In this document: positions 29,213 through 37,132 of the stretch, one piece after another
How the letters are laid out: every line of letters starts with the position of its first letter
Numbering within the stretch: position 1 is the first letter of the stretch
IMG/VR virus record: IMGVR_UViG_3300030090_001223
Span: 1-37,743 of that record
DNA from: a virus
Reading direction: 5' to 3' (one strand)
Length of the DNA: 37,743 nt
Translations under genes and position numbers: made by a program
Notes under the pieces: generated by a model
Database searches by the model: none
What the model saw: only the letters and a program-made list of their open reading frames with translations
What the model was told of the DNA's origin: nothing

Positions 29213-29241
29213 TTGACAAATAGCAGTATTTCACTTATATT
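29213..29241 (+). promoter_or_regulatory. Late promoter TTGACA-17-TATATT before the portal gene
   Basis: Perfect -35, 17-base spacer, TATATT, in the 65-base gap between terminase and portal. The expected start near 29248 leaves a short leader containing the AAAGGAG ribosome site of the portal gene. It likely drives the head genes. Confidence 0.8.
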
Positions 29242-29270
29242 ATATATATAGATCTTAAAGGAGTCCTAAT

Positions 29271-31286
29271 ATTAACTACGTAGAAACTTTTGCTGAGCAC
29301 GAAGAAGCTCAGAATAATAGAGATTTATGGAGGCGGTATAGAGACGCCAGAGCTAACTGGGAAACAGAAGCTAGGGATGCCATTGATTTTTCTTTAGGCA
29401 ATCACTATTCTACAGAAGAATCAGAAGTTCTTCAAGCAGTTGGTCAAGGCGATTTTATTATAGACAGAGTTTATGCTGCTGTAGATAAATTAAAATCTTT
29501 ATTAACTTCTAGAAATCCAAAATTCTCTGCACTTGCTAGAGAAGATTCTGACTATAAAATGTCTAATGTATGGCGTACTATACTTGAGTACGTGTGGGAT
29601 ATTTCTAATTGCAATACGCATTTTAAACAAGTGGTGCATGATTATTCTACTACTGGATTAGGGTACTTTTATGTTTATGTTGACCCAGAATCAGATTATG
29701 GGAGAGGTGATGTTAAGATTACAAGTATTAATCCATTCCGTGTGTACGTTGATCCAGCTTCTAGGGATAGACACTATGCGGATGCTTCTCATATTTTATT
29801 ATCTACAATTCTTAGTAGAGACCAGATTCTTGGATTATATCCAAAGCTAGAAGAAATAATTGACAATATAGAAACTTCAACAGATGAAGAAGATTATCCT
29901 TCTTCAACAAAAAAGAACTCATCTTCTTCTTTTACTCCAGACATAGTTAAAGATTATGATAGAGGTGGGTATGAAAAATATAGAATTGTTGAAAGATTTG
30001 AAAAAATAAAAGTACCATATTATAGATTATTTAACAAAGAAACTCAAGAAGAAAAAATAGTTGAGTTAGAAGCATTTAATAAAATTCTATCTGAAAACTC
30101 TCATTTGATAGAATCGGGACTGGTAGAGGCTGTTGAAGTTCTGCAGACACGTATTCGCCATGTAGCTACAGTCGGTCAAGTTCTCCTTTATGAACAAGTT
30201 CTCAATACCGACGTTTATCCTATTATACCAGTCCCAAATATTTGGACAAACACACCTTACCCTAAATCAGATGTTACAAAAGTTAAAGATTCTCAAAGAT
30301 TAATTAATAAATTATTTTCTTTGACTCTTAGCCACGCCCAGGCATCTGCTGGTTTAAAGCTTTTAGTTCCAGAGGGTAGTGTTGATGACATAGGTCAATT
30401 AGAAAGAGATTGGGCAAATCCTAATGCTGTTATTGAGTACAATCCAGAGTTTGGAGAACCTCATTATCCAGCCCCACAACCACTTGCATCTGAGTTTTAC
30501 GCCCTCATAAGTAGGGTAGAAACATATATTGATTTAAACTTTGGTATATCTGAACTAATGCAAGGGTTTAGAAGTGGAGCTGCTGATACAGCTAGGGGAA
30601 CATACTTACTTCAAGAAATGGGAGAAACTAGAGGTAGGTCAAAACTTAAAGATATAGAGGGAAGCCTAGATGTTCTTGGAAAAGTTGTATACAATTTTTG
30701 TAAAGGACATTATGGGTTTAAAAAGACTTTTAGAATTGTGCAACCAAACAATGATTTAACTGAATTTACCATTAACAATAAAGTATATGATGATAAGACG
30801 AACGAGTTAATGAGTATTGACAATGATATATCATTAGGTCAGCACGATATTCGGATAGTATCAGGTTCAACGCTACCATCAAATAGGATGGCTGAGTACA
30901 ATATGTATTTAGATGCGTATAAGTTGGGCTTGGTAGATGACGTCGAGGTGTTAAAGAAAACTGACATCTACGACAAAGAAGGTGTTCTGCAAAGGAAAGG
31001 TGCGATGAGTCAAATGCAGTCGTACATAGGACAACTTGAAGAAGAGGTTAAGAAACTACGTGGTGATTTGCAAACTTCTGAGCGTGAAATGATTAACGCT
31101 AGAAAGCAAACTATTACGCAGAAATTTAAAACAGGACTTGATTCAGTTCTTAATGAAGTGAAAGACAAGGAAAGAAAAAATCTCAATAAGTTGGAAAATG
31201 TAATTGACAAAGCTGATTTGCAAGCCAAGTACGGTAAAAAGCAAGAACAAGGCATACAGGGTGCCGAAGAAGGCGTTGAAGGTTAA
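29271..31286 (+). CDS. Portal protein, probable ATT start (671 aa)
   Basis: The first ATG (29559) would remove 96 residues of clearly protein-like sequence (FAEHEEAQNNRDLWRRYRDA, FSLGNHYSTEESEVLQAVGQ). The frame is closed by TAA at 29256-29258, and AAAGGAG (29257-29263) is followed 7 bases later by ATT, with no ATG, GTG or TTG between. I therefore start at ATT 29271. The protein has the general make-up of podovirus-type portals: VRTS-type aromatic/charged clip and stem regions, RIVERFEKIKVPYYRLFN, ELMQGFRSGAADTARGTYLL, and a long C-terminal coiled coil (about 590-660). It forms the dodecameric DNA gate between head and tail. Scaffold, capsid and terminase neighbours agree. Confidence 0.85.
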   Translation: MNYVETFAEHEEAQNNRDLWRRYRDARANWETEARDAIDFSLGNHYSTEESEVLQAVGQGDFIIDRVYAAVDKLKSLLTSRNPKFSALAREDSDYKMSNVWRTILEYVWDISNCNTHFKQVVHDYSTTGLGYFYVYVDPESDYGRGDVKITSINPFRVYVDPASRDRHYADASHILLSTILSRDQILGLYPKLEEIIDNIETSTDEEDYPSSTKKNSSSSFTPDIVKDYDRGGYEKYRIVERFEKIKVPYYRLFNKETQEEKIVELEAFNKILSENSHLIESGLVEAVEVLQTRIRHVATVGQVLLYEQVLNTDVYPIIPVPNIWTNTPYPKSDVTKVKDSQRLINKLFSLTLSHAQASAGLKLLVPEGSVDDIGQLERDWANPNAVIEYNPEFGEPHYPAPQPLASEFYALISRVETYIDLNFGISELMQGFRSGAADTARGTYLLQEMGETRGRSKLKDIEGSLDVLGKVVYNFCKGHYGFKKTFRIVQPNNDLTEFTINNKVYDDKTNELMSIDNDISLGQHDIRIVSGSTLPSNRMAEYNMYLDAYKLGLVDDVEVLKKTDIYDKEGVLQRKGAMSQMQSYIGQLEEEVKKLRGDLQTSEREMINARKQTITQKFKTGLDSVLNEVKDKERKNLNKLENVIDKADLQAKYGKKQEQGIQGAEEGVEG

Positions 31287-31345
31287 ATATATAATAGAGT
31301 CAAGCTCTACCTAAATATTAGAGTAGAGAGATTCGGAAAGGAAAT

Positions 31346-32224
31346 ATGGAAGACCAAGCAACAGAAAAAAAAGTAGGAAAAACTTACGAGGATAAATTAG
31401 CTGACGAAAGGCAGGGTATTGATATATCAATGCCAGACGTTGAGGTAGTTAGTAAAGAGATTCCAGTTGATGAAAACATGGAAGCTCAAGGAAAAGGAGC
31501 CGAAAGGGTTCCTAGTGAGATTACAGCAGAAGGCAATGAAGAACAGATTGATTATGCTACTGATTGGGAAAATGAAAGTAGAAAATTTCAATCTATGTAC
31601 GATAAGCAAAAAGCTGAATATGACTCTTTACAAGGACAAGTTCAACAGTTAGAACCTTTAAAACAGTTACAATCCGTATTAGAATCTAGACCTGATGTTG
31701 TTCAAGCAATTCAGGAAAGATTACAGGGAAAGCCTACTAGCAGCAATGAAACAAAGTCTGTTGAAAATACAATAGATGAAAATTCATTTGACCCATGGGA
31801 AGCCTATTACAAACCCGACTCTCCATCGTACAAGTTACGTGTAGAGAAGGAAAAGGCTTTGGTTAACGAAGCAGTCTCTGAACAGATGGCTGGTATCCAA
31901 AGTCAAGTTGCTATGCAAAATCTTAAGAGCGAGCTTCAGTCAAAGTATAATATGACAGATGATAAAGAAATTGATCAATTTATTAATTTTGCTATGACAC
32001 CAAGAGAACAACTACCAGTTGATTTCTTAATAGATGTTTATAGACAATTTTACAATAAAGGAACCAATGCTCCATCATCTGAAAATATTCAAGCTGTGAA
32101 TGATGCTCAAGCTATGCCAAAGTCAGCTGGTGTTTTACAAGGGGGCGACCCTAAGGTAAAAAGCGAAGTTGATGTTTCTTGGGATAGAATCTTAAAAGCT
32201 GGCAACGCTGGAAGATTACTTTAA
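31346..32224 (+). CDS. Capsid scaffolding protein
   Basis: 292 residues, acidic and helical. A coiled-coil region lies at about 75-125 (NESRKFQSMYDKQKAEYDSL, QGQVQQLEPLKQLQSVLESR). A disordered N-terminus and a basic C-terminal end (DVSWDRILKAGNAGRLL) are typical for scaffolds that bind capsid protein during assembly. It lies directly between portal and major capsid genes, the usual site. The ribosome site AAAGGAAAT is close to the start. Confidence 0.8.
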   Translation: MEDQATEKKVGKTYEDKLADERQGIDISMPDVEVVSKEIPVDENMEAQGKGAERVPSEITAEGNEEQIDYATDWENESRKFQSMYDKQKAEYDSLQGQVQQLEPLKQLQSVLESRPDVVQAIQERLQGKPTSSNETKSVENTIDENSFDPWEAYYKPDSPSYKLRVEKEKALVNEAVSEQMAGIQSQVAMQNLKSELQSKYNMTDDKEIDQFINFAMTPREQLPVDFLIDVYRQFYNKGTNAPSSENIQAVNDAQAMPKSAGVLQGGDPKVKSEVDVSWDRILKAGNAGRLL

Positions 32225-32245
32225 AATAATTAACGGAGAAATAAA

Positions 32246-33649
32246 ATGTCTGTTACACAAGGAATAAAACTCTCTAGTGATATCACAGCAGCTGCTACTA
32301 GCGCTGGTGTGGGACAAGCTCCTGATAGAAGACGGTTATATGATTTTAGTGATCGAGTTGCTGAACTAGCTCCCGAAGAATCACCCTTTTTCGTATACCT
32401 AAATCAGGTTGCTAAATCACCAACGGATGACTCTGTCTTCCGATATCTAGAGAATAGGTCAAAAATTAATATGACCACTAGGAATTTCTTACTAGCCGCT
32501 GCCGTAAATGGCGGTTCAGCTGTTTCTGCTGGAAGTGCTTATACTTTCACAGTTGATGCTGATACAGCTACTGGTGGTGTTAGCTCTGGTGGAGCTTCAG
32601 TTGACTTTTTAATTAAAGGTATGGTATTTGTTGTTAATACAACTACTGGCGCTGAAACATCAGGATACGCTCAAACAATGGTAAGAATAGAAAGTGCACC
32701 TACTGATAGTGGCACAACTACTACATTTAGTGGTAAAATTATTGACGTATCAAACTCAAATGTTACTGGTTATAACGTTCTAGCTGATAATGACGTATGT
32801 CAAGTTATCGGTACCGCATTCGGAGAAGGAACTGCTTCACCAGATACATTTTCAACTGAAATCGAAGATGACTTTGGATACACTCAAATCTTTAAAACAT
32901 CTTGCGAACTTTCAAACACAGCTATTGCAACACGTTATCGTGGTTATGCAAATGAATTTGAAAGAATTTGGGCAACTAAACTTCGTGAGCATAAAGTAGA
33001 TATTGAGCGTGCTATGTTATTTGGACAAAAAGCTCGTGTTGGTGGAGTCCAATATACTGAAGGTCTAGTAGGTCACATTGTAAAAAATGCAAACCCAACA
33101 ACCGATGATAGCGCATTTTCATATTCATCTGGAACACCTTACTATCGTAGTGTAGCTCAAGCTGAGTTAACATATGATAGATTGCTTTCTGACTTAGAAG
33201 TTATATTTGACCCAGCTCGTGGTGGTTCATCTGACAGATTAGTCTTAGCTTCATTACCTGTAATCACCTTCTTTAACAAGCTAGGTGATGGTGCATTTAT
33301 GGATGCTTCTATGGGTTCTGCTTCTAATATGGTTAATCGTTATAACTTTGAAGAAAGACAAGGTGCTTTTGGTCATAAGATTATGACTATTGATACCGTT
33401 CACGGAACAATGCACTTAGTCAAAGAACCATTATTTAGAGGTTTGTCCTCTGGATTTATGTTAATGGCTGATATGAGCAAACTACAATACCGCCCACTAG
33501 TTGGAAACGGTCTAAACAGAGATACTCATATTATCACTAACGTACAGAATTCAGATGAAGACTTACGTAAAGATATGGTTATAACCGAAGCTGGTCTCGA
33601 AGTAACACTTCCTGAGTGTCATGCACTCTACGAAGTAGAATCAGCTTAA
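32246..33649 (+). CDS. Major capsid protein, HK97 fold (SU10/DUF5309-like)
   Basis: 467 residues following the scaffold gene, ribosome site CGGAGAA. The N-terminal arm ends in PEESPFFVYLNQVAKSPTDD; the middle has FGYTQIFKTSCELSNTAIAT and FERIWATKLREHKVDIERAM, a long helix as in the HK97 spine; then LFGQKARVGGVQYTEGLVGH and an MADMSKLQYRPLVGNGLNRD region. These phrases fit capsid proteins of the DUF5309/SU10 type, from memory. An inserted Ala/Gly/Thr/Ser-rich beta region (about 90-200) may be the extra domain on the shell surface. Codon use (more CGT, GCT) suggests very high expression. Confidence 0.9.
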   Translation: MSVTQGIKLSSDITAAATSAGVGQAPDRRRLYDFSDRVAELAPEESPFFVYLNQVAKSPTDDSVFRYLENRSKINMTTRNFLLAAAVNGGSAVSAGSAYTFTVDADTATGGVSSGGASVDFLIKGMVFVVNTTTGAETSGYAQTMVRIESAPTDSGTTTTFSGKIIDVSNSNVTGYNVLADNDVCQVIGTAFGEGTASPDTFSTEIEDDFGYTQIFKTSCELSNTAIATRYRGYANEFERIWATKLREHKVDIERAMLFGQKARVGGVQYTEGLVGHIVKNANPTTDDSAFSYSSGTPYYRSVAQAELTYDRLLSDLEVIFDPARGGSSDRLVLASLPVITFFNKLGDGAFMDASMGSASNMVNRYNFEERQGAFGHKIMTIDTVHGTMHLVKEPLFRGLSSGFMLMADMSKLQYRPLVGNGLNRDTHIITNVQNSDEDLRKDMVITEAGLEVTLPECHALYEVESA

Positions 33650-33660
33650 GGAGGTTTTAA

Positions 33661-34122
33661 ATGTATAGTAATTATTTAAACTCAAATAGCGGTATAGCTG
33701 GACACGCTTTAAAAATCAAAAAGATAACTGCTAGTGCAGCTTTAAGCGCAAATGACAGTGGTTCAATTATCCTAGTTAACCCTGCAGCTGCAACAGAAGT
33801 TGACCTTCCAAGTCTTTCTGATGCTGGTGTTGGTTGGTACTGCAAGATTGTATTGACAGAAGATACTGATGGTTCAGACCAAGGTATGGGTGCTAAAGTA
33901 AATATTGACTTTGGTTCTGGCAATGATGTTGTTGGTCTTATAGGCGATACTGGAGATGGTGCTGCTGGAGATCAAGCTGTTGACGGTGATGATTTCATCG
34001 CTTGTACTGCAAATGCAAGTCCTGGAGATATGTTTGATATCTTTACAGATGGCGAAAGATGGTACGTACACGGAGTAGCTAAAGACGCATCTGAAGTACC
34101 TTTTGCTACTGCAGCTGGTTAA
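33661..34122 (+). CDS. Putative capsid decoration protein (153 aa)
   Basis: Preceded by the strongest ribosome site in the window (AAGGAGG, 7 bases) and directly downstream of the capsid gene, which points to high-level expression. All-beta, Gly/Asp/Ala-rich (ASAALSANDSGSIILVNPAA, GSGNDVVGLIGDTGDGAAGD), with an aromatic end (DGERWYVHGVAKDA). Composition and position fit a head decoration or cement protein. Not proven. Confidence 0.75.
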   Translation: MYSNYLNSNSGIAGHALKIKKITASAALSANDSGSIILVNPAAATEVDLPSLSDAGVGWYCKIVLTEDTDGSDQGMGAKVNIDFGSGNDVVGLIGDTGDGAAGDQAVDGDDFIACTANASPGDMFDIFTDGERWYVHGVAKDASEVPFATAAG

Positions 34123-34161
34123 TAAATCCGAATAAATAAGGATTGACAGTTTTGGATACTG

Positions 34162-34191
34162 TGGGGCTATTCGTAAAAAGGTTTAGCCCCA
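34162..34191 (+). other. Hairpin after the capsid genes
   Basis: TGGGGCTA and TAGCCCCA (8 bp) close a 14-base loop in the 104-base gap after the decoration-like gene. No T-run follows directly on either strand. It may protect the abundant capsid mRNA from 3' exonucleases or be a processing site. Confidence 0.65.
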
Positions 34192-34226
34192 AACATCCTA
34201 AGAATTTTTAAACATAAGGAAAAGAA

Positions 34227-34436
34227 ATGGCTGATTATAATTCATCAAATACAGATGTAAAAGTTTTTGTCCACGCTGCTAAGCCTGGAAGCAAATCTAA
34301 TTCTGCTGGAGATTTATCTAAAGATGTCTATGATTATATTGTTAGTTTAGATTCAACAAACAATGCAATTATATCAATTTCACATTGCCCTATGCACGGT
34401 GAAAGAGTAATGACAATGGTAGTCTCTGGTTCGTAA
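34227..34436 (+). CDS. Small head-cluster protein (69 aa)
   Basis: Ribosome site AAGGAAAAG before ATG. The product is soluble with a beta-rich C-terminus (IVSLDSTNNAIISISHCPMH, GERVMTMVVSGS). One Cys and two His (HCPMHGE) form a small cluster. Function unknown; its position suggests a minor head protein. Stop overlaps the next start (TAATG). Confidence 0.65.
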   Translation: MADYNSSNTDVKVFVHAAKPGSKSNSAGDLSKDVYDYIVSLDSTNNAIISISHCPMHGERVMTMVVSGS

Positions 34437-34642
34437 TGAACTGTCAACATTGTAATAAGCCAAATAAAGAAAATTGGTTCTATTGCAGAGCATGTGGAAA
34501 GAGAGCATCAGCTCCAAAGTTTACCACAAACTCTTGGATGAGAACTGAGAGGGGAATGAGAACTGACGTAGAATTTAATACTATTGGGATGGAAGAGAGT
34601 GTTAACAAAATGAGAAACCAAGCTTGGGGTATGGATGAGTAA
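34436..34642 (+). CDS. Zinc-ribbon head-cluster protein (68 aa)
   Basis: Starts in a TAATG overlap. The N-terminus MNCQHCNKPNKENWFYCRAC GK holds CxxC-x10-CxxC (Cys3, Cys6, Cys17, Cys20), a compact zinc ribbon (zinc-ribbon_2 type). A hydrophilic tail with repeated Met/Arg/Thr follows. It may be a structural or assembly factor; no known phage family comes to mind. Confidence 0.7.
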   Translation: MNCQHCNKPNKENWFYCRACGKRASAPKFTTNSWMRTERGMRTDVEFNTIGMEESVNKMRNQAWGMDE

Positions 34643-34802
34643 GTTTGGCAAAGGTTTAAAAACTGTTTCTAGTGCAAGTTGTACTGGAGGAAAGGAAAGC
34701 GATATGCCTTATCATACAGGTAGTAAAAAGAATGGTGGTAAAAAGATGAAGAAAAAGAAAGCTGGTAAGAAAAAAAGTTCTAAAAAAGGAATGAGATACT
34801 AA
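34635..34802 (+). CDS. Lys-rich miniprotein (55 aa)
   Basis: ATG overlaps the end of the previous gene. A second ATG at 34704, behind GGAGG and GGAAAG, gives a 32-residue form starting MPYHTGSKKNGGKKMKKKKA, which resembles miniproteins I recall from marine phages; either could be used. The C-terminus is almost only Lys, Ser and Gly. A DNA-binding, head-internal role is plausible from charge. Confidence 0.6.
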   Translation: MSKFGKGLKTVSSASCTGGKESDMPYHTGSKKNGGKKMKKKKAGKKKSSKKGMRY

Positions 34803-34805
34803 TAA

Positions 34806-36086
34806 ATGGCAACTTTTGAAGCACAAGTAGAAGGATTAACAGGTCTATCTATAGATGGTAGTAGTGCACCCACTCAAACTGAATTAACTCAGTTTTTAAC
34901 AGATGGTGCAAAAGAAATACTTACATCTTTACCAGACTCAAAGAAAAAATTATTTACCACTTCTAACGAATTAAATGGTAGCTCTACTAATTATACGGTT
35001 GCTGGATCTGAGGTATTTGCAGTTACAAGAGATGATGGGACTATTAATCAGCCATGTCGTGCTGTACCAGCTGAACTGCAAGGTAGGGTTAGAGATTCTG
35101 ATGATATGATGGCGGCTACAGCAACAGACCCTGTGTATTATATTAGTAACAATCTTTTATCTGTAGTTCCAGAACCATCTAATTCGCAAAACGCTCACGT
35201 TCAAGCATTAGCTTATCCAACTGTTGCCTACACCGATGGTGATAGTGGCATAGCTAAGTTTCCAGATGAAGCTGAATATTTAGTTCCATTATATGCTGCG
35301 ATAAAATCATTGCAAAATGCACTAACAGCAAAATCTGGCAATTCAGACATTACTACAGCTTTAACTGCTATAAATACTGAAATAGATGAAACTCTTAGTA
35401 TAGCAGATAGTGCTGCTACTGAAATAGGATTAGCAAATGCAGAGATAGACAAAGCTACAGCTGAAGTTGCATTAGCTAACACAGAAGTAGACTTAATGAA
35501 CGCAGAGGTTGATTTGTCAAACGCTGAGCTAGATGAAGCTTTAGTATTAGTAGACTCAGGTATAGATACAGCAACTGCTGCAATAAATACAGCTGTTGAT
35601 AGAGTTAATACTGCGGTAGCTTTAGCAAATACACAATTTGATAGTGCCGTAACAGCTAATACAGCAGAAGATATAGAATTAGCTTCATCCCATGTTAATG
35701 CTGGTAATGGATTTTTAAGTGAAGCTCAGGGTAGCTTAGGTGAAGCACAAGGCTTTGTAAGTGAAGTATCAGCTAGGGTAAATCAAGTGCAGGCACAGGT
35801 ATCAGTAGCTCAAGGATTCTTGGGAACTGCTGGAGGCTATGGGAATGTAGCTCAAGGATATCTAGGTACTGCTTCTGCATTTATTAACACAGCACAAGGT
35901 TTTATAGGAACGGCTAATGCTTACCTTTCGCAAATACAATCAAAGTTAAATATCGCACAAGCTTACAGTAGTGAAGCCCAGGCTAGGCTTAATGTAATAA
36001 GTACAGAATATTCTTGGATGGAGAAACAACAAGCAAAACTGCAGTTAGATTATGACAAAGGCATACAAATAGTGAGGGGCGGATAA
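34806..36086 (+). CDS. Fibre-like structural protein with long helical repeats (426 aa)
   Basis: The N-terminal 160 residues are globular (THAT part includes ELTQFLTDGAKEILTSLPDS and DPVYYISNNLLSVVPEPS) and resemble adaptor-type head proteins. Residues about 165-410 are a long Ala/Asn/Glu-rich repeat: first units like ATAEVALANTEVDLMNAEVD, later units like AQGFLGTAGGYGNVAQGYLG and AQGFIGTANAYLSQIQSKLN. These give a continuous heptad- or hendecad-type coiled coil. It ends WMEKQQAKLQLDYDKGIQ. A head-to-tail adaptor domain fused to a fibre-like or needle-like stalk is my reading; the repeats suggest growth by internal duplication. Confidence 0.75.
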   Translation: MATFEAQVEGLTGLSIDGSSAPTQTELTQFLTDGAKEILTSLPDSKKKLFTTSNELNGSSTNYTVAGSEVFAVTRDDGTINQPCRAVPAELQGRVRDSDDMMAATATDPVYYISNNLLSVVPEPSNSQNAHVQALAYPTVAYTDGDSGIAKFPDEAEYLVPLYAAIKSLQNALTAKSGNSDITTALTAINTEIDETLSIADSAATEIGLANAEIDKATAEVALANTEVDLMNAEVDLSNAELDEALVLVDSGIDTATAAINTAVDRVNTAVALANTQFDSAVTANTAEDIELASSHVNAGNGFLSEAQGSLGEAQGFVSEVSARVNQVQAQVSVAQGFLGTAGGYGNVAQGYLGTASAFINTAQGFIGTANAYLSQIQSKLNIAQAYSSEAQARLNVISTEYSWMEKQQAKLQLDYDKGIQIVRGG

Positions 36087-36358
36087 TGGCATTAACTAGC
36101 GTAGCTTTAAATTCTTCACCAAGCTGGACTGTTGTTACTTTAAATAACTCTCCATCTTTTACTCAGGTTACTTTGAACACATCTCCTTCTTGGACTGGTG
36201 TTACTTTAAACACATCACCGTCTTGGACTGGTGTTACTTTACCAACATCTGTAACTTTTATAGTTCCAGGTTCTTGGAACGATATGAGTGTAAATAATTG
36301 GGAAAACGAAACGAGAACATGGAAACAAATAGGGTTGCTAGGAAAGGATTCTGACTAA
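36086..36358 (+). CDS. Protein of five tandem 11-residue repeats (90 aa)
   Basis: Residues 4-58 are five units of the form xVTLNTSPSWT (SVALNSSPSWT, VVTLNNSPSFT, QVTLNTSPSWT, GVTLNTSPSWT, GVTLPTSVTFI); units three and four are nearly identical also at DNA level (33-base repeats). A beta-strand/turn repeat with buried Val/Leu and Trp suggests a small beta-solenoid or spike-like stack. The C-terminus is different (PGSWNDMSVNNWENETRTWK). Start overlaps the fibre-like gene stop. Likely a minor tail or head-fibre component. Confidence 0.7.
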   Translation: MALTSVALNSSPSWTVVTLNNSPSFTQVTLNTSPSWTGVTLNTSPSWTGVTLPTSVTFIVPGSWNDMSVNNWENETRTWKQIGLLGKDSD

Positions 36359-36666
36359 TGGCAGTACATAGCTTAACGGTTAAAAAAATTATATCTAGAG
36401 TAAGACAGGCTTTTCCAGCTGCGCCAGAAACATATATTATGAATTTAATAAATGAAGGTTTGGTTGAGCTAGGCAAGTATAATACTAAAATAGAATACGC
36501 TAAACTTACTACAGTCGCAGACCAACAATGGTACACATTGAGCGACTCTAATGCTGGAGTAGAGATAAATAAAGTTTATAGGTGCGATTTTATGGATTCA
36601 GCTGGTGACTATGTTAAAATACCTAGATTATTAAATAACGAAATACAAACAATGGATATAGACTAA
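36358..36666 (+). CDS. Putative head-tail connector/adaptor (102 aa)
   Basis: TAATG-type overlap with the neighbour on each side. The helical N-terminus (VKKIISRVRQAFPAAPETYI, MNLINEGLVELGKYNTKIEY) followed by beta strands (TTVADQQWYTLSDSN, INKVYRCDFMDSAGDYVKIP) resembles adaptor proteins that sit under the portal. Assignment is by fold impression and position. Confidence 0.65.
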   Translation: MAVHSLTVKKIISRVRQAFPAAPETYIMNLINEGLVELGKYNTKIEYAKLTTVADQQWYTLSDSNAGVEINKVYRCDFMDSAGDYVKIPRLLNNEIQTMDID

Positions 36667-37097
36667 TGGCAAGTAATTATAACAACCCAGAAGATTTTAT
36701 TGCTTGGTTTATTACTGGAGACCATTTAGCAATCGTTACTACAAAAGGGAGTGATACAGATACTGTTCACCATAAAATAGGAGATTATAAGCCTATTGAT
36801 GAGGCAGTAACAAATGGAGTGTTAATACATTATTCTGGAGAACCTAATGCTGTAACAGCAATAACAGATACGCCAGACATAGATAACAGTATGCACTCAT
36901 CATTAATAGATTATGTAAAATTTAGATTATACCAAGACAAAGCTGGTATATCCATAGATGGGAATACATCTGCTGTTGCAATGAGTATGGCAAGATCGCA
37001 CGAAGGAAAATGGAACGAAGCTATTAGAAAGTATGGTATGAAAAAACGGGATAAGACTGGTGCCCCAAGAAGAATTATGCCAGCAGATTTAAGATAG
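36666..37097 (+). CDS. Putative connector/neck protein (143 aa)
   Basis: Overlaps the previous stop (TAATG). Begins with NNPEDFIAWFITGDHLAIVT, a beta-rich region, then a helical part (MHSSLIDYVKFRLYQDKAGI) and a basic C-terminus (EAIRKYGMKKRDKTGAPRRI). The later half, with 'sLidYV.yrLy.dKa' and 'a......W...irkyG..k', matches a pattern I have seen in marine-phage connector proteins; this is memory, not a search. Confidence 0.65.
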   Translation: MASNYNNPEDFIAWFITGDHLAIVTTKGSDTDTVHHKIGDYKPIDEAVTNGVLIHYSGEPNAVTAITDTPDIDNSMHSSLIDYVKFRLYQDKAGISIDGNTSAVAMSMARSHEGKWNEAIRKYGMKKRDKTGAPRRIMPADLR

Positions 37098-37132
37098 CCC
37101 TAGAGGCGGTGGCGGAGGATTAGGAGTATATT

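Noticed and set aside
34143-34172. TTGACA after the decoration-like gene, possible promoter
   Set aside because: At 17-18 bases downstream there is only GCTATT/CTATTC inside the hairpin stem, a poor -10, unlike the constant TATATT of the other promoters.
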